From positions 10,240,501 through 10,304,500 of the forward strand of contig OW285190.1 of the NCBI GenBank assembly GCA_935421135.1: a DNA stretch of 64,000 nucleotides, given 5' to 3'. This document shows, one piece after another, positions 48,799 to 62,572 of this stretch. Positions within the stretch are counted from its first letter, which is position 1; every line of letters begins with the position of its first letter. The DNA comes from Bugulina stolonifera. Its lineage: Eukaryota > Bryozoa > Gymnolaemata > Cheilostomatida > Bugulidae. The translations under genes were made by a program, and so were the position numbers. Under the pieces are notes generated by a model. It was given only the letters and a program-made list of their open reading frames with translations, was not told the DNA's origin and did not search any database.

Positions 48799-51700
48799 TT
48801 CAAGAAGTAGCAGGATTATTCTTCAATTTGCTTAAATCAAAAATTTATTTTTTATTTTAGCAGACTTCCACCGATTATGCTTCTTCACCTTTTTGATCTC
48901 ACAATTGTCTAATTTTTATTATTTTAAGTTACCATTTAATTATTAATTTAACTTAATTGAAAACATATTCTTTGTTGGTAAATCAAAATTATTATAAGAC
49001 AAAAAATAACTGTATTACTAACACATTTACATTTCATCAAAATCAATCTCTGAATAACTAGAGAAAATACGAAAAAAATCAATAGGATGGCAATAAAATT
49101 TGTGTCGTAGTCGCAGGTAATATGACTGCAGGTGATATCTACTGCAGTGCGTGTGCCATTTGATATTTTACTGAATTATTCTGATAAATTTGGATTATTT
49201 AGTCAGACCTTGAAGCCAAGCTGTAATAATATTATTTATTAATTACATGTACATTAAGTTTTAGTTTTGCAGTTGTCAGTAATGGCCTCCCTAAAGGCTG
49301 CTACAAAGTAAACTATTTTATTTTTGTTCAAGTATGAATTTCCCTTATCTAATGCCCAGTTCTATTATTTAAGTCTATACCAGTTGCGTTTAAATTTTTG
49401 ACCACATTAATATTCTCAAAGTCAACGATATTACTATCAATATTATTTTCATGTAATTAATAATTATATATTACACTAAAATCTGTTGAATTTTATAGTG
49501 TAGAAATTTTAAATACTAGAGTTTTCTGTACCAAAGTACTCAATTGCTTTATTAGAAACTGTAGACTAACGTTGCCATGTTGTATTATAAAATACAGTGC
49601 ACAGTATACAGGTAATATACATGATTGTATATGTTGTACATTGGTATACTTGTTGACCTGCAATAAACTTTTTAAATATTGAAAATACTGTTAATGTAAA
49701 TAATAATATATATTTATAAAAACTGTAAACTTTATTAAACGTTTTATATAATTGAGTTGTTTATTGCCAATAAATTCAAGTGTAGTGTTAATTGCTATGC
49801 TGTATTTATATTCAAGAATAATCTATTGCCTGTAGCCAGTTTATGGCATAGAGCTGAGTGATTTGGTGCCATATTGCTTGTGCAACTTTGTAAGTTGTGT
49901 AAATATTCCCATGTCTAAAATCTAGTGACTCTTACTTTGATTATAATTAGAAGTTCTCCTCTCTTAATTTAGAAATTATGAGAGGACAACTTCTAATGAT
50001 ATCATTGGCTTATGAGTACCATGTAGATAGAAAGGCTTATATTATCTAGGTTAAGCGTGTTCTACACTGACGTGACAGCAATGTGTCATGTTATTGAGAT
50101 AGATTGTAATGCAAAGTTATCCACTCCCAATAGGCAAGGAACAATTTTACATTGTAATCAATAGCAGTAGGAGAGAATGGTGCAAAATGCAGGGCGAACT
50201 GAGCATGCTGTGGTGACCATCAGTTCTAAGAGGGTCAGCGATACCTACGTTACAGCGTACTATGTGGCCCCCATTTTTAGATCTTTTCCAACATTGTATT
50301 TGACTAGATTCATTGTCAACAGTATAACATGCATGAAGGCTGTCCGCTTTTAATAACAACATTCATATTTATAGTAGCTTGAAATAAAAAGGACCATTGG
50401 AGTTTGTGTTGTGTTTGTATTTGCTGATATTTTCTTACTAGTAATGGTATCAACTACGTGTACATGTAGCATGCTAACTGAAAGACAAGCATTGATTGGT
50501 CCATGTGACTACAGCTATATTACCTGCCAATAACACGTGGATGTAAGGTGCTGTCTGCTCACCTTTAATCTCAATCTCTACAATGTTCATTTCTCAGCCC
50601 TCTTTACACACAAAGTGTGACAACTCCCATGAAAGGGATATTTGTCCATTTTATATGTATATTACTGCACCCAACAGAAAGAACTGATTATCCTTTGTGT
50701 TAGGGTGTTTGGAAATTTTTTATATATATGATGTATATGTTATAGACAAGGAATTTATTTTTTGAGCAGTTAGAGACTTGCTTCGCATCCATGAAATACT
50801 CAAAAACACTCAAAAACCATTTTGACTGCTCAAAACCCAGTCAGGGACTAGTATTTTCAATGGTGTGAAGCAAGTCTCTGACTGCTCAAAAAATTAACTC
50901 CTTGTCTAAAAGACACATCATAAATATTGTACCTTTTGATTACTGACTTCACCAGCTGGCAAGCATAATATGATAATATTATTATATAAAAACACACATA
51001 CTCAGTTCAGGAAAAAGTTTTAACATATCCAATCATTCAAATGATATACATGTAATATTCACCAAATCTGTAAAATAGCTCAGATAAATTCCAGAAGATG
51101 GATACTGGCAATAAGAAGGCAACTCTAAGATAGTGATATTGTAATAAACCACAGCTTACTTGACACAAAATAATCTAGGTATAGCTAGAACCCACGGTCA
51201 GTCATGGGCTACTGGTCCTAATAAGTTTTTCCTAATTTGGGAGAGAACAACTCCACATAACTGTTGACCAATGCTGTCAGTCTTAGAGCCACATCACATC
51301 GGTATAGTAACATTATTTAGCATGTAGCATAATAGTTTAAAACTGAGTTAGCATGTGTACATGTAGGTATGTGATAATAATAATAACAGATATAAAATTA
51401 ATGAGTGACCATAAATATTTCTACAACACACAATCCTTCATCCCTTTATCAAATAATACTCAAAAAGATTCACAAAAAAATATTATTTTCATAAATAGCC
51501 ATAACAAACACTTATGCCCGTTTTAGTTTTAATCCACCGTGTAAGAGCAACATATATATCATAAGATCAAAATAAAATTCACTCTTCTACAACTAAAATA
51601 ATATTTTACTGTAGCTTGGATAACATAGTAATTAGTAACACTGCAATATAGTGCTTAATTTCACCAAAAACTGAAGAAAACTGTATCACTAATCGGCTTC

Positions 51701-51954
51701 AAACATGAATTTAAAGTTTCATTCCCTTGTCGGTATTAAGGTTTACGTGTTGGAACCAACCAACCAAGTCTCATTCTAAGTTACTGTACCATTGTTAACT
51801 AGCACTGTTTCGTAAGGTACATGTATATGGAGAGCTTTGTTGCTACTAAATTGCATGTGTTTCTTCTGTAGATTTAACCTGCTACATGTCAATCAGCGTA
51901 AGATGAGAGATGGTCATCTATGAACACTCAACACTATAGAGTTCATCTATATAA
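48799..51954. other. Interval between two genes, MITE and hairpin
   Basis: No exon supported. Contains AT-rich 3' flank of the unrecognised gene, a micro-hairpin (49949-49994) and a TA-flanked MITE (50745-50906). Confidence 0.45.
50745..50906. mobile_element. MITE, 162 bp, about 45-bp inverted repeats, TA target
   Basis: Starts GACAAGGAATTTATTTTTTG and ends with the near-complement (CAAAAAATTAACTCCTTGTC); the arms continue through GAGCAGT(T/C)AGAGACTTGCTTC. TA on both sides fits a Tc1/mariner-type insertion. The interior also contains repeated CTCAAAAAC tracts. Confidence 0.8.
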
Positions 51955-54900
51955 TTATTTCTTAATTGCTTCTTCTTCATTTATAGTTGGTGGAATATTT
52001 GTCATCTTTAGCGTACTCTGAGGTTGGGTCGCTGCCGCACTACTCGTACCTGAAACACTGGGCTGCTTGGTAGTACTTGAACTGGAATGCCTTCCTGTAA
52101 TCTGAGTGGATGGTTTAGTGGTGCTGAGAGTTGGTTTTACGGATATACTTGACAGTCTCGGTTTGGGAGTCGGCTTCCCACCACTGACAGACTCAGAGAT
52201 ATTACTCCTCTTTGTTTGTCCATCTGTATTTGTTGATAAAGCTGACCTTGATGTACCAGCTTCAGATGTGGATGCTCCTTGTGACACTTTATCGTTCAAT
52301 GTAGAGGGACCTGCCAAGGTGGCAGGCTCAGCTATGTTTGCATTCAAACTATCTGCAACTAAATTATATATAACAGCATGTAAGCACTTTTTCTGTTTGT
52401 GCTATTTATTGTTACTGCTGGTACTTGCCCTTCTTCAGTTTACCTTGGTTTTGCATCTGGCATAGATACATGTATAATAATATTGTATACATGTATTTAT
52501 ATCTATGGTGTTTAGTATGAATGCATATTACATACTTCCCAAGTTCTCCTGGTGCAAATGAGGGAGATTTACATGTAGCATTTGGTTGGGTAGTGTGCTG
52601 TTTGGGGGGGGGGAGGGGTATCTTACATGTAGTTGATATTTGGGAGTCTCGTGCGGAATCAGGGAGATTGATCTGATTCTACATGAGGCTTGGACAGGAC
52701 TTGGCAAGAATGAATGTATAGTTAATACCCCACTCTTGTAGTAGCAATAATTTTAAACAAGTCAGTCACTGCAGTATAAAATTATAGGCCTACCTTGCTT
52801 GTGTGTGTAGCCTGAGCTCCTGTCATGACCTGAGTCTACATGTACAACAGAGTAGCACTTGCTAAGTACTTACACTTAGATGTATTGTATGCACAATGTA
52901 TAAAAGATAATAAACATGTACATGTACATACATGCACATACAGTTATGGGTTGTGTGGATCACCTCTCAAACTAAAACCAACAACCGGCTTGAGTTAGAG
53001 GGAGTGATACTTAGTCCGAGGTCGTTTATACATCGTACTTGTACCTGTACATAATATAGAATGTGTATCATAATAAGAAGTTGTCTTCTCTCAATCTGTC
53101 TCTTTAGAGAGAGGATAACTTCCTATTTTCATCCATAGTTTTTGACTTTGGCCATTCATGCAGTATTATACTGTATGTGTACATACCATCTTCATTTGCT
53201 CTAGACGAAAGCTGGCCTTTGTGGTCTTGCACCACATAGGTGCTATGGTCCATGTTGTGTGCTCCGTTGACGTATGCTCCATTATTGTATGCACCAGTGT
53301 TGTGTGCACCAATGTTAGCTGCCTCATGACCTGCTCCATCTGCTCTCTGATCCACTTCAATGTTTTCGTCTACCAAATGCAATGTAGGTGTTGAAAAGCA
53401 TTGTAGTTGCAGAGTATAGCCTACGTGCACAGGTTTCATGTGATATCTATATGTATATCTCGGTGGAGTAAAGAAGGGAATTTGTAATCCGTCAATTACC
53501 TGTGTGCCCAGAGCAATACTCTACAGGTGGATATCTAATTTGTTTTGTTATGCATTAAGGCTCTGCGAACATTAAAATCCGGTGGTGACCGCAATCATGA
53601 TATTAACAGTGAACACATGCATAGTACCGGCCACAGTGGAAGCAAATGTACATGAGTCATGTAATTTACTAACCGGGTGAGGTGCTAAAGGGCAGTTCAC
53701 AATATCATTATAACCTTGACATTGATGAATACTAATTACAGTAATGACATCTCGCTACTAGAATATCTGATTAACATTTACTACCAAGATTGCCACGAGC
53801 ATCAAAGCGGTTGACACGGTGGTTGCCACGGTGGTTGTCCAGGTGGTTGTTGTTACCAGCATTCAAGTCGTTTCTATTTTCCCGCATACCTAAAATTGTG
53901 ACATAAATAATACTATGTGTCTAGAGAATATAAAGTTCAGCATTCATCAGGCTAGTGATTAGGCCATCTTAGGTTTTAAACATGTTAACAATCTAGTATG
54001 TTTTTTTATTTTAGAATTAACTAAGGGGAAGCTAAAAATTCCGTCTTGCAAAAGTTTGAACATCTCGGAATAAGTTATTTTAGCCATCCTAATTTAGTCA
54101 ATTTTTTCTGGTTTCCATGCACCAGTAAAACAAACATGAGGCAACATCAATATGGCTTCAACATTCAAGCAAATAAAATTACACGCATGACAAAGATTCT
54201 CTGCTTTGAAAATTGTCTTGGGATACTTACAAATACATTGACATCGGTGGCGCAGCTTGTGACGTCTCCTCCATACGAAATATCCAATTATTACGAGAAC
54301 CATCAGACCCAAGAGAACACCCAGTACAATAGCAACAGTGGTACTTGATTTTTGAGATGGTGCATCTGACATAGTTTCCACCGTTGTACCTGCGATAGAG
54401 CAAGTAAAATCACACTGCGCTATACCGCAAACCTTAGCAGTTAACATCTCATTGATTCGATCTTCTCCCTTCTCATTGGCTATATAAAACTTTGGCTCGC
54501 TTGTTGATTGGGCTATGATCTCGTCAGAAATTTGAAAATTGACGTTTGCTTTGAACTCGTATATCTTGTTGTAGACGATTTCAGTACCAGAATATTGCAT
54601 GGAGAATACTTCGTACCCTCCTATTCCATCGTAGTTTGAGTTGAATGATTTTAAGATTCTATCACTACTCTCATCGGATTCTGGAATTTCAGCATTCAGG
54701 ATTTTCTCTTTCAATAGTTGCGAGGTTGATAAGCTTCGTTCATAGACTTTGTTGCAGCGAGCTGCTTCCAATATGGAGCATTGTGAATTGCCATAATCAT
54801 AGAAACCATATGCAAATGCATACATAGCTTTGATGGTGAAGAGCGCATAGATCTCTATTGTTTGGACTTTTTCGACTGAATAGACTTCATCCCAACAGAC

Positions 54901-57900
54901 TGTTGAGTATGAGCTGGTGAACGAGCCTCTCACTTTGCACCGTCTTTCATTTTGGTACATCTGTGTGAACCACGGGTTTATATCGTTGGAATTTGGTCGA
55001 GACGTTCTCAGGTGTTCTTGATATCTGCTGACCTACATTAGAAGGGATAACTTGTCATCAGATTTTCAACAAACAACAATTTGAATAAAACAATGACATT
55101 ACTACATAAAGTTCAATTCTAGAAATCACAGTGTTTGATACTTCATTATCAGGTCGGATAAATTAGGAGATAGGCTAAGCACATGGTGCATACAGAATAC
55201 TTGAGCGGCCGACAGTAATCTGAAAGGGCTATAACTGACTTTGGCCTCCGATTAGTGGAACTATTCATAAAATTCTGCTATTATATAGATGGCGATTGAC
55301 TTTCTCACTTGAAATTCTGGTGTTATTTTGAAGGTCAAAGATCCCCTAAGTAGTTCACCATATTCCTCCAAGAGCTCAGGCCTGTCCTCCCAAACCTCTG
55401 TCATAATAAATATGCTGCCACTCTGTTTCCACCAGTCTTCCTTTTTTAACTTGAGCCTGTTGAGTAGACTCCTTACAGCCTGGAAATGTGACCACAGTCA
55501 GTTTATGTTCACTGAACTTTAAACGCCACTGCTAGCTAACCTACGCCAGCTAGAGTACAGTATCATGGTTAACAATATTGTGGTTAGCCACCGTCAGCAA
55601 TCTGAAAGGGCTATAACTGACTTTGACCTTCAGGAGTTGTCTTCTGGTTGATGTGGACACACATCTGTACAGATATGCACTGACTATACCACAAAAATAA
55701 TTGATATACAAGGAGAGAGGACTTTAGACCAAGAATAAGACATACCCTCTCTTCACCGTTGTACACCACTATGGTGCCTTCCTTGTAGCTCGTTGACAGG
55801 GTTGTCCAGATGTCATCATAAAAGTCTGTCTCTTCAATGTTATACGTTAGTTTAAATTTGTGGAGAAGGCAATATTTGGCTTTAGCAAAATTTTCCTCCA
55901 GTTTCTATAAAGAGAATAAAAAATTACTATACTGTAACAACCATTTTTGCCTTAATTCAGCTAAAATCTGATTGTGTCGCATGGTATTGGTTTAGGGGGT
56001 TTGATATAGTGCTGTCTACCAGTGTAGGTGCTTACAACGCATGATATTATTAACACTGTACTACATCTTACCACACATCACCACCACACTGTACCACTCT
56101 GCTGCACTACCCTACACTGCGCTACGCTACATTACTACCACACCACACCGCACCGCACTACACCGCACTACACCGCACCACACCGCACCGCACCCACCAC
56201 ACCACACCACACCACACTACACCACATTACACTACGCTTGTTTACATATACATGTATGTTATATGTAACAGCCATATATAGTTACCGTTGCACCACTTTG
56301 GCCATACTCAGAGTTGGTGTGGATCAAGACATAAGAGTTGATGTCCGCTTTCCCATTTAAAGTCAAGGTTTTGATCAGTTGTAGGAGGTTTAACGTGGCT
56401 CTGGTGTTTGTTGGGTGCGTCCGCAAGAAATGGGTATTTGTTAGGATCTTATCATCTAGTTTCCATGTAGCCGCACCGTAAGCTACATGGATTAGATCAG
56501 CCGGCATCATTAGCTGTTGTTCCTGAAGACAAAAACAACACGCCGTAAGAACGTCAATCGTTATCATAGGGTAGACTATTGAAGACCATGTAGATGTTTT
56601 TGAAGCCATAATTGCTGTACAGGGATACATACACCTAACGCAATGTACATCCACATGTATGTGTGTTTGTGTGTTTACTGTTTCACAGTTAATTAAAACA
56701 GTAAAATCTCCAAGAGAAGTAGATCACGATAGGTAACCATGGTAACTAGTAAGCATTACAGAAACAGCGTACTTTTGCCAAAAAGATCTCATTTGGTTTT
56801 AACTTAGAGTCAAACACAATAGCTTTTGGATGAAAGCACATGCACGCGTATATCAATGCAAGGACGATTCCTGTAAAATAAATATGTGCCTAAATAGTAA
56901 AAATTATTGCACCCGGGAGGAGATAATATTTAATAAGCTTATGCTACATTAAAAGGTTACTGAGCTTCTTAGCAGTTTGTTATAAACAAGTTTGTCAATT
57001 GGATGCTAGGCTAATTTGAAATTAGTGGGATATGGAACTTATCAAGCTGAGTTGCCCATCCTTGTTTATTCGTTTGGGTGGACAACTCCATGTCAGCAGA
57101 GTAATTTTAGAGTACTATTACTCACAGCAACTGTGATGTGACTAGAATAGTCTCCCACTAATCCAACTATCTTTGTTCGGTTTAGACAATCCCCTTGGTC
57201 GTTACAGTAGACTGTGGTCCCATTCAGTACGTCTGTTAAAAGTCTCTGAGTTCGAGCAGTATTAAAGCATGTATCCAGAATGAGTAGTCCAAAGTCTACA
57301 TTAAGAAGTTCCTTCAGCCTCTTTCTTGCAAAAATGGCCGCTTCTGCTCTTATAGAAGCCCCATTGTTGAAATCTTTGCAATTCCACAAGTTTGGGTACG
57401 CTGGAAACCTACGTAGATATACTTAAAAGGGTACTAATGGTTATTTTTTGTTAACAATTAGTACTCCTTTAATGACCTTGAAATCCAGTCAAATATTCAA
57501 ATACATGTATTTATGGTATTTAGGCTTCTAGTAGTAATTCCAACAGAATTCTAGAAATTTATGAGACACAAAACAGCGACTGTAAAGAGAAACCATGTAG
57601 AATGTAGGTGCATTACACTAACGGATATACACGAAGTGTATAACATTATAGTATAAAGTATTGCAATTATAACATCTAAAAAGTAGCGCAATACGTTGCA
57701 GGTGTTATAATATTTTTCTTTCTCTATATTTGTGAGCAGTCAAGAACTTGGTGCCAAAACTGTAGTTAAACTAGCCCAACTCTGAAAAGTGGTAGAGCTC
57801 GAGGCTCTGTTATAAAAATACAGTGGAATTTGCTTAAATCAGCCTCGGATAATTCAAAAACTTGTTTAGTTCAAACTATATTAGCCTTGGTCCCTGCTGA

Positions 57901-59088
57901 ACACTATAGTATAATGACTTCAATTAAGTGAAGCAATCTTACAATTCAAACTCAGCCCTAATTCAAATCAATTGTGGCGATCTCTTGGAGTTTGAATTAA
58001 GTAAGTTTTACTGCATTTATAAAAAATTAATCTTCAGGTTGCATGAGACCTAACCTGTCATGTATCGGCATAGTGACGATGATAATAAAATCTCCTGGCA
58101 AATAGATATAGTCTTTGCGCGGGATCTGTTGACTACATTTCTTCCTGCATCCTTCGTTGGTACACCAATATTTACTGTCACCTTGTGTTGATATTCCTTG
58201 ATCCCAGCCAGCAATAGAATCATAGTTGGCTCTCTGTAGAATGAGTAGACAATTTTGGACGTATACAGTACGTAGCAAAGTGAAATGTGGGGCTCAGATT
58301 GTCAGCCACCAAAAATACGAACCAATTGGAGACGCAAGTAACTTTTTTATTTGAAAGTCTCATAGTCTCTTCTTCATTTCTAGACTATTAAATAACGTCA
58401 TGGAGTTTGAGTCTTGATCATGTCATACATCTAAAGCCATTTTTGACGATTCTAATGATGCCAAAAGAAAGAATAGAATAATTGCAAAGTTATAGCCCAT
58501 ACAATATGTAGTATTAGCTGTCAACTTTCATATACATTGCTACATATTATGTACCAATGCGTAAATATGCACACAGGTGAACATACATGTACACAAACAT
58601 TCCCAGGCATAAACACATTCTCGCATGATTTAAATCTACCTTTATCTTTTATCCTATATCCGAATATATTAATGCACACATGCCATAAAATAGTTATCTT
58701 ACACTAGCTCCTGAGAGAGATAGAATCGGCTGCCGTGGTGAACTTTCCAATTGTCCACCAATAAACCGAAGTTGACCTTGATAAGGGAACCCTGAGACAT
58801 TACGTTGATAATTGACTACCAATGAGCTTAGTTTAGTGAGCATGCTCTGTTGAATATTGCTACAGGAAGTGATGTCATCACCACATTCTCCCTTCACCAC
58901 ATTCTTTACAGCCTCAGCTCCCATATACAAAGTAGACACCAGCTGGTCAGCATTAGGAGATGGTGATTCTTCAGCTTGGTAACGGCTCATAACATACACA
59001 GTATCCCCACTGTTTGCTTCTACCGAAATCCTAGTTAAAGTTGAGATTATCCAACTAAGTGTTCTAGCCCCAGAATGCTTCAAGTTTT
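51955..59088 (-). CDS. Venus-flytrap receptor-like protein with one transmembrane helix (5' incomplete)
   Basis: Exons 58703-59088, 58055-58233, 57126-57408 (or from 57400), 56286-56522, 55746-55904, 55309-55479, 54231-55032, 53785-53889, 53187-53369 and 51955-52358 give about 968 aa without the start. The ectodomain reads as an ANF/class C receptor ligand-binding fold: YLPGDFIIIVTMPIHD, IVGLVGDYSSHITVA, LIHVAYGAATWKLDDK, IHTNSEYGQSGAT, RPNSNDINPWF and IKAMYAFAYGF. Then a Cys-containing juxtamembrane, one hydrophobic helix (VAIVLGVLLGLMVLVIIGYF) and a basic stop-transfer RRRHKLRHR. The tail is low complexity (GAHNTGAYNNGAYVNGAHN, NHRGNHRVNRF) with PTPKPRLSS. No 7TM, kinase or cyclase domain follows. 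The first exon resembles the end of another flytrap lobe. It resembles NPR-C in layout; ligand unknown. Confidence 0.78.
56072..56238. repeat. CCACA/CCGCA-type simple repeat, receptor intron
   Basis: Strand-biased run of CCACA, CCGCA and CTACA pentamers with almost no G except in CCGCA, in the intron between the exons at 55746-55904 and 56286-56522. On the gene's strand this is GT-rich (TGTGG)n. Confidence 0.85.
57821..58013. mobile_element. Pogo/Tigger-like MITE remnant, receptor intron
   Basis: Begins CAGTGGAATTTGCTTAAATC and ends with the complement of CAGTAAAACTTACTTAATTC (15 of 20 positions shared). The interior contains CTCGGATAATTCAAA and TTTGAATTAAG, the style of sequence at pogo/Tigger ends. 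No clear TA duplication; old and degenerate. Confidence 0.5.
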
Positions 59089-59554
59089 CTACAATCAGTG
59101 TTCGTTTGTTTCATACATGCCATATTTCATGATTTGACTGTGTACATGTCTGTTGATGTCAAACAATAGTATAAAATTTAAAGAGATAAAACCTACGTCA
59201 CATACAGTATATTACTCGTATATTGTCAGGTTATTGCATTGTTTTTACTCTATTAGCAAAGGCAAAATAATAAGAGAACTGACAACTTGGTGTACAACAT
59301 AACAAACAAAATGGATAATATAATACCTAAATAGGTATAGTCCGGTAGCAGGAGGCCAAAAAAGTGCTTAGTCTTTGAAACTCGTAAAAAAATTTCCTTG
59401 AGACATACCAAGAGACTTTTCAAGGGTAACTTTTTGGTGCTGAAAATGATGGCGGGGGTCTGCCGCAGCGTAACCGCGCCGATCACCCTCTATTAATGAA
59501 AGAATCTAAGGCTATATATTTATATAAAATTACCATATGCATGATAATATACTG

Positions 59555-59711
59555 TTAGGTACAGTAGTAGAGAACTTCAAATAGCCTTAGTTCCTTGTTT
59601 GTGGTTGGGGTAAGGGCGGTCAACCAACAAAATATAGAGAGGACAACTTCTCCTGCTTCAGTTTTGGCGAAGAACAAAGGCTATCCCAAATTTCTCCACT
59701 TCTGTACCTAA
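59555..59711. mobile_element. MITE family copy 2 (reverse relative to copy at 22106)
   Basis: TTAGGTACAGTAGTAGAGAA at the left end and CTCCACTTCTGTACCTAA at the right. The interior matches copy 1 in reverse (GGTAAGGGCGGTCAACCAAC is shared except for small changes). It is flanked by other degenerate repeats. Confidence 0.75.
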
Positions 59712-62572
59712 CCCGATACACTGGGTTGGGAACAGATGTCAACTGGTTACAAAAGGTTTGGTAGAGTTAAAGCAACTGAAAATTTAGGGAACTTCGATAT
59801 TCACTTTTATTTTTAGGACCTAAGGCTACGAAATTTGGCTCCGTGTGGTTCAACAGCCAGTCAAAGACAGTAAAAAGTTCCTTTGCAAACTGGCTTAATG
59901 TAGTATTTGACTATTTTTTCTGGTAGAAATTATGGCAGATCTGCCATAACATTGTCGTGCGTGCCACCTGTTATTAATAAAGGAACTTAGGCTATACATT
60001 ATAATGATGCAGTCAAGATGCACATCAATATGTGTATTCTGTATGTACATGTAGTTCAACTAATTCAACAAAGCGCAGTAGGGTCGAGGAAATTCCTTTT
60101 TGGTGCTGCTTTTGGAAGCCTTGATCACCATTTTCAGCATTTTGTAAGATTACAAACCCGTTCTAAGAACTTGGGTTATAAATTTTATGATACAGCAAGT
60201 AGCACACATGCAAATGTACTCAAACTTTATATACATGTACATGTAACTCCAAAAATTTGTCTTTCTAAATCCACGTCTTTGAACCTAAACTATTGCAGAG
60301 AGCACGCAACAGTTCACACATAAATCAAAGCTATTAGTCATAATTCCAATTAGAAATAGAGAGAAAGTAAGAAAAACTTAGACTTGGTTTTGTATGTAAT
60401 TGAAAGTTATTATTTTGATTCCAAATTTTTTGCACAAAAATACCATGTATACGTAATATAATATGGGCCTTCCAGTAGCAGTAATGTCGCCAATAATTTG
60501 TCCAAAATGAAGTTAGCGGCCTACTATAATGCTCAACAGTAATCACTACTGACAGTATGACACACTTAGTCTTGGTCTTTTAGCAAAGACTGTACAAAGT
60601 AGAAAAAACGGTTTATCACATTTCTACATGTAGTTATCTAGCAATATTCTACCAATCTTACAATAGATACTGGGATAGATTATCACTAATGCATAGGCCT
60701 ATTGCTGTCTGATAAATCATCAATAGTCAGTCATCAAAGCGACGTAGCATGCTGCCATAAGTCTCATGCCTGCTTCACCCTTTCTGTAGCTTACATGGTC
60801 TTCCTTGATGCTGTCCTAAATTAGAAATTATTTCATAGTTCAGTGCTAGTCTTTTGGTCCTGAAATTCAAGATTTTCAACTGGTTGTGTTTCAGTTATAG
60901 ATTGATTATTAATTCTGATGAGATGCAACATTTTGCACACTGTACACTGTAACTCCTATCACTTGACGCAAGCTGAACCCATCTCAGCACCACCATTTTA
61001 TTAGATATTTACAGTGATCCATAGTGATCCCAGCCTACATGTTGTTGCAATATACCAACAACCCTACCAGGATTATGCAAATTCAAAATACCCTGTCCAA
61101 TAGTTTTTCTACCCCAAGCATATATCCCTGCAGCCACAAAATAATGTAAGGCAGAACAGCATTGGCAATATATTTGAATAAATTGGCAGGCCGACACTGG
61201 TGGCCAATGGGTTGTACAAAGTGAAGTAAGCCCAATATCTATTCAAGAAGAATTGTGACAAAGAGCAGCCCCTCCGCTCCACTCCATCTCCTAGGCCTAA
61301 ACACTACAGCATAGCCCTAATATCAGTAGACCTATAATAGCAGGCAACAGCCTTATCACATGACTTTATGTTAACCACGTACCACACTTACATGTAAATA
61401 CTTCTGCCATCTTTAGGTAGGTTTGATCCATGCTCAACTACATATCTTCTGTAGAACAGGATTCGTGAGAGAGAACATTGCCTAGATCTTGGTCATCTGG
61501 CACGCCCACCATCAGCAAGTTTGAGATTTATTCGATGGCCTTCAAGAAATATAATATGTTACATACATACATGTACATACATGTACATGCATTCACATAC
61601 AAATCAAATAGTCATCTAACTGCTTTTCTAGAATTATTAGAAGTAAACTTGTTGTATTATTAAACCAGACTGTTGGCCTAAGGCTACCTGCAGTGTATAA
61701 GCCCTATGGGGCCTAAAAATGCCAACTTATTTTAAATATTGCACAGATGAAAGATTATTTTACCAAACAATAATTTCCTCTTGAAACCTCTCAAATTGGA
61801 CAATCAAGCCAATTAATAGAAGCGTTATGCAGCTGTATTATGGAGCAAGGTATCCAATAATCAAATTTAAATAGGAAAATGACTTATTATTTTCACATTA
61901 TTTCTGAAGCATCAAATAGATACAGTATCAGTAGGCCTATGTAATTAAAAAATTTTAATTTACAAAAGTATAGGCATATTAAACTTAAAAATACAGACTG
62001 AAAGCATTAGCTTGTAGCAGTCAACCATGTGATTGAATCTGAATAGGTAACTCATGCCTCTCACCTTTGACTGAATTATTAGGCTGCCTTGACCGGTCCT
62101 TTTGCTTTTGACCTTTGGGTTGGTGACAGAAGAAGTGATTTAAATTAAATTAGCATTCACCCAGCAGTTTCAGTTGTAATCCTGTCCATTTGTCACATTT
62201 TATTGGAGAATTATTATTTATTCATAAATATAACTTTAAAGTAACTTTCTCATTTCGAAATTTTAGGACTGTTCTGTTGAGTTCACTTCATCTGGTGGTC
62301 ATTTGCATCTACTGTGCTTCTGACTCTGACATCCATTCCAAGCCATTATAAAAGTCTTTGGTTTTTATTTACAAGCAACTGCAACTCAGTAGAATTTTTC
62401 AACTTATTAGATCCTCTACCATTTGGAATCAAATCTGATTCATAAATAGTTTTGTAACTAGAATAATATTACTTAGAAATTGAAATTAAATTTCCAACTT
62501 TGCTCAAACAAGTAGGAAATGATAACAAAAAGTAGAAAGTACTGCTGAAAGAATACCCCAAGGCCTTTGTTA

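Noticed and set aside
59253..59486. 77-codon minus-strand hydrophobic frame as a receptor signal peptide
   Set aside because: It overlaps repeat-derived sequence, has no phase-compatible donor that I can see to the next exon, and is too long and irregular for a signal peptide.
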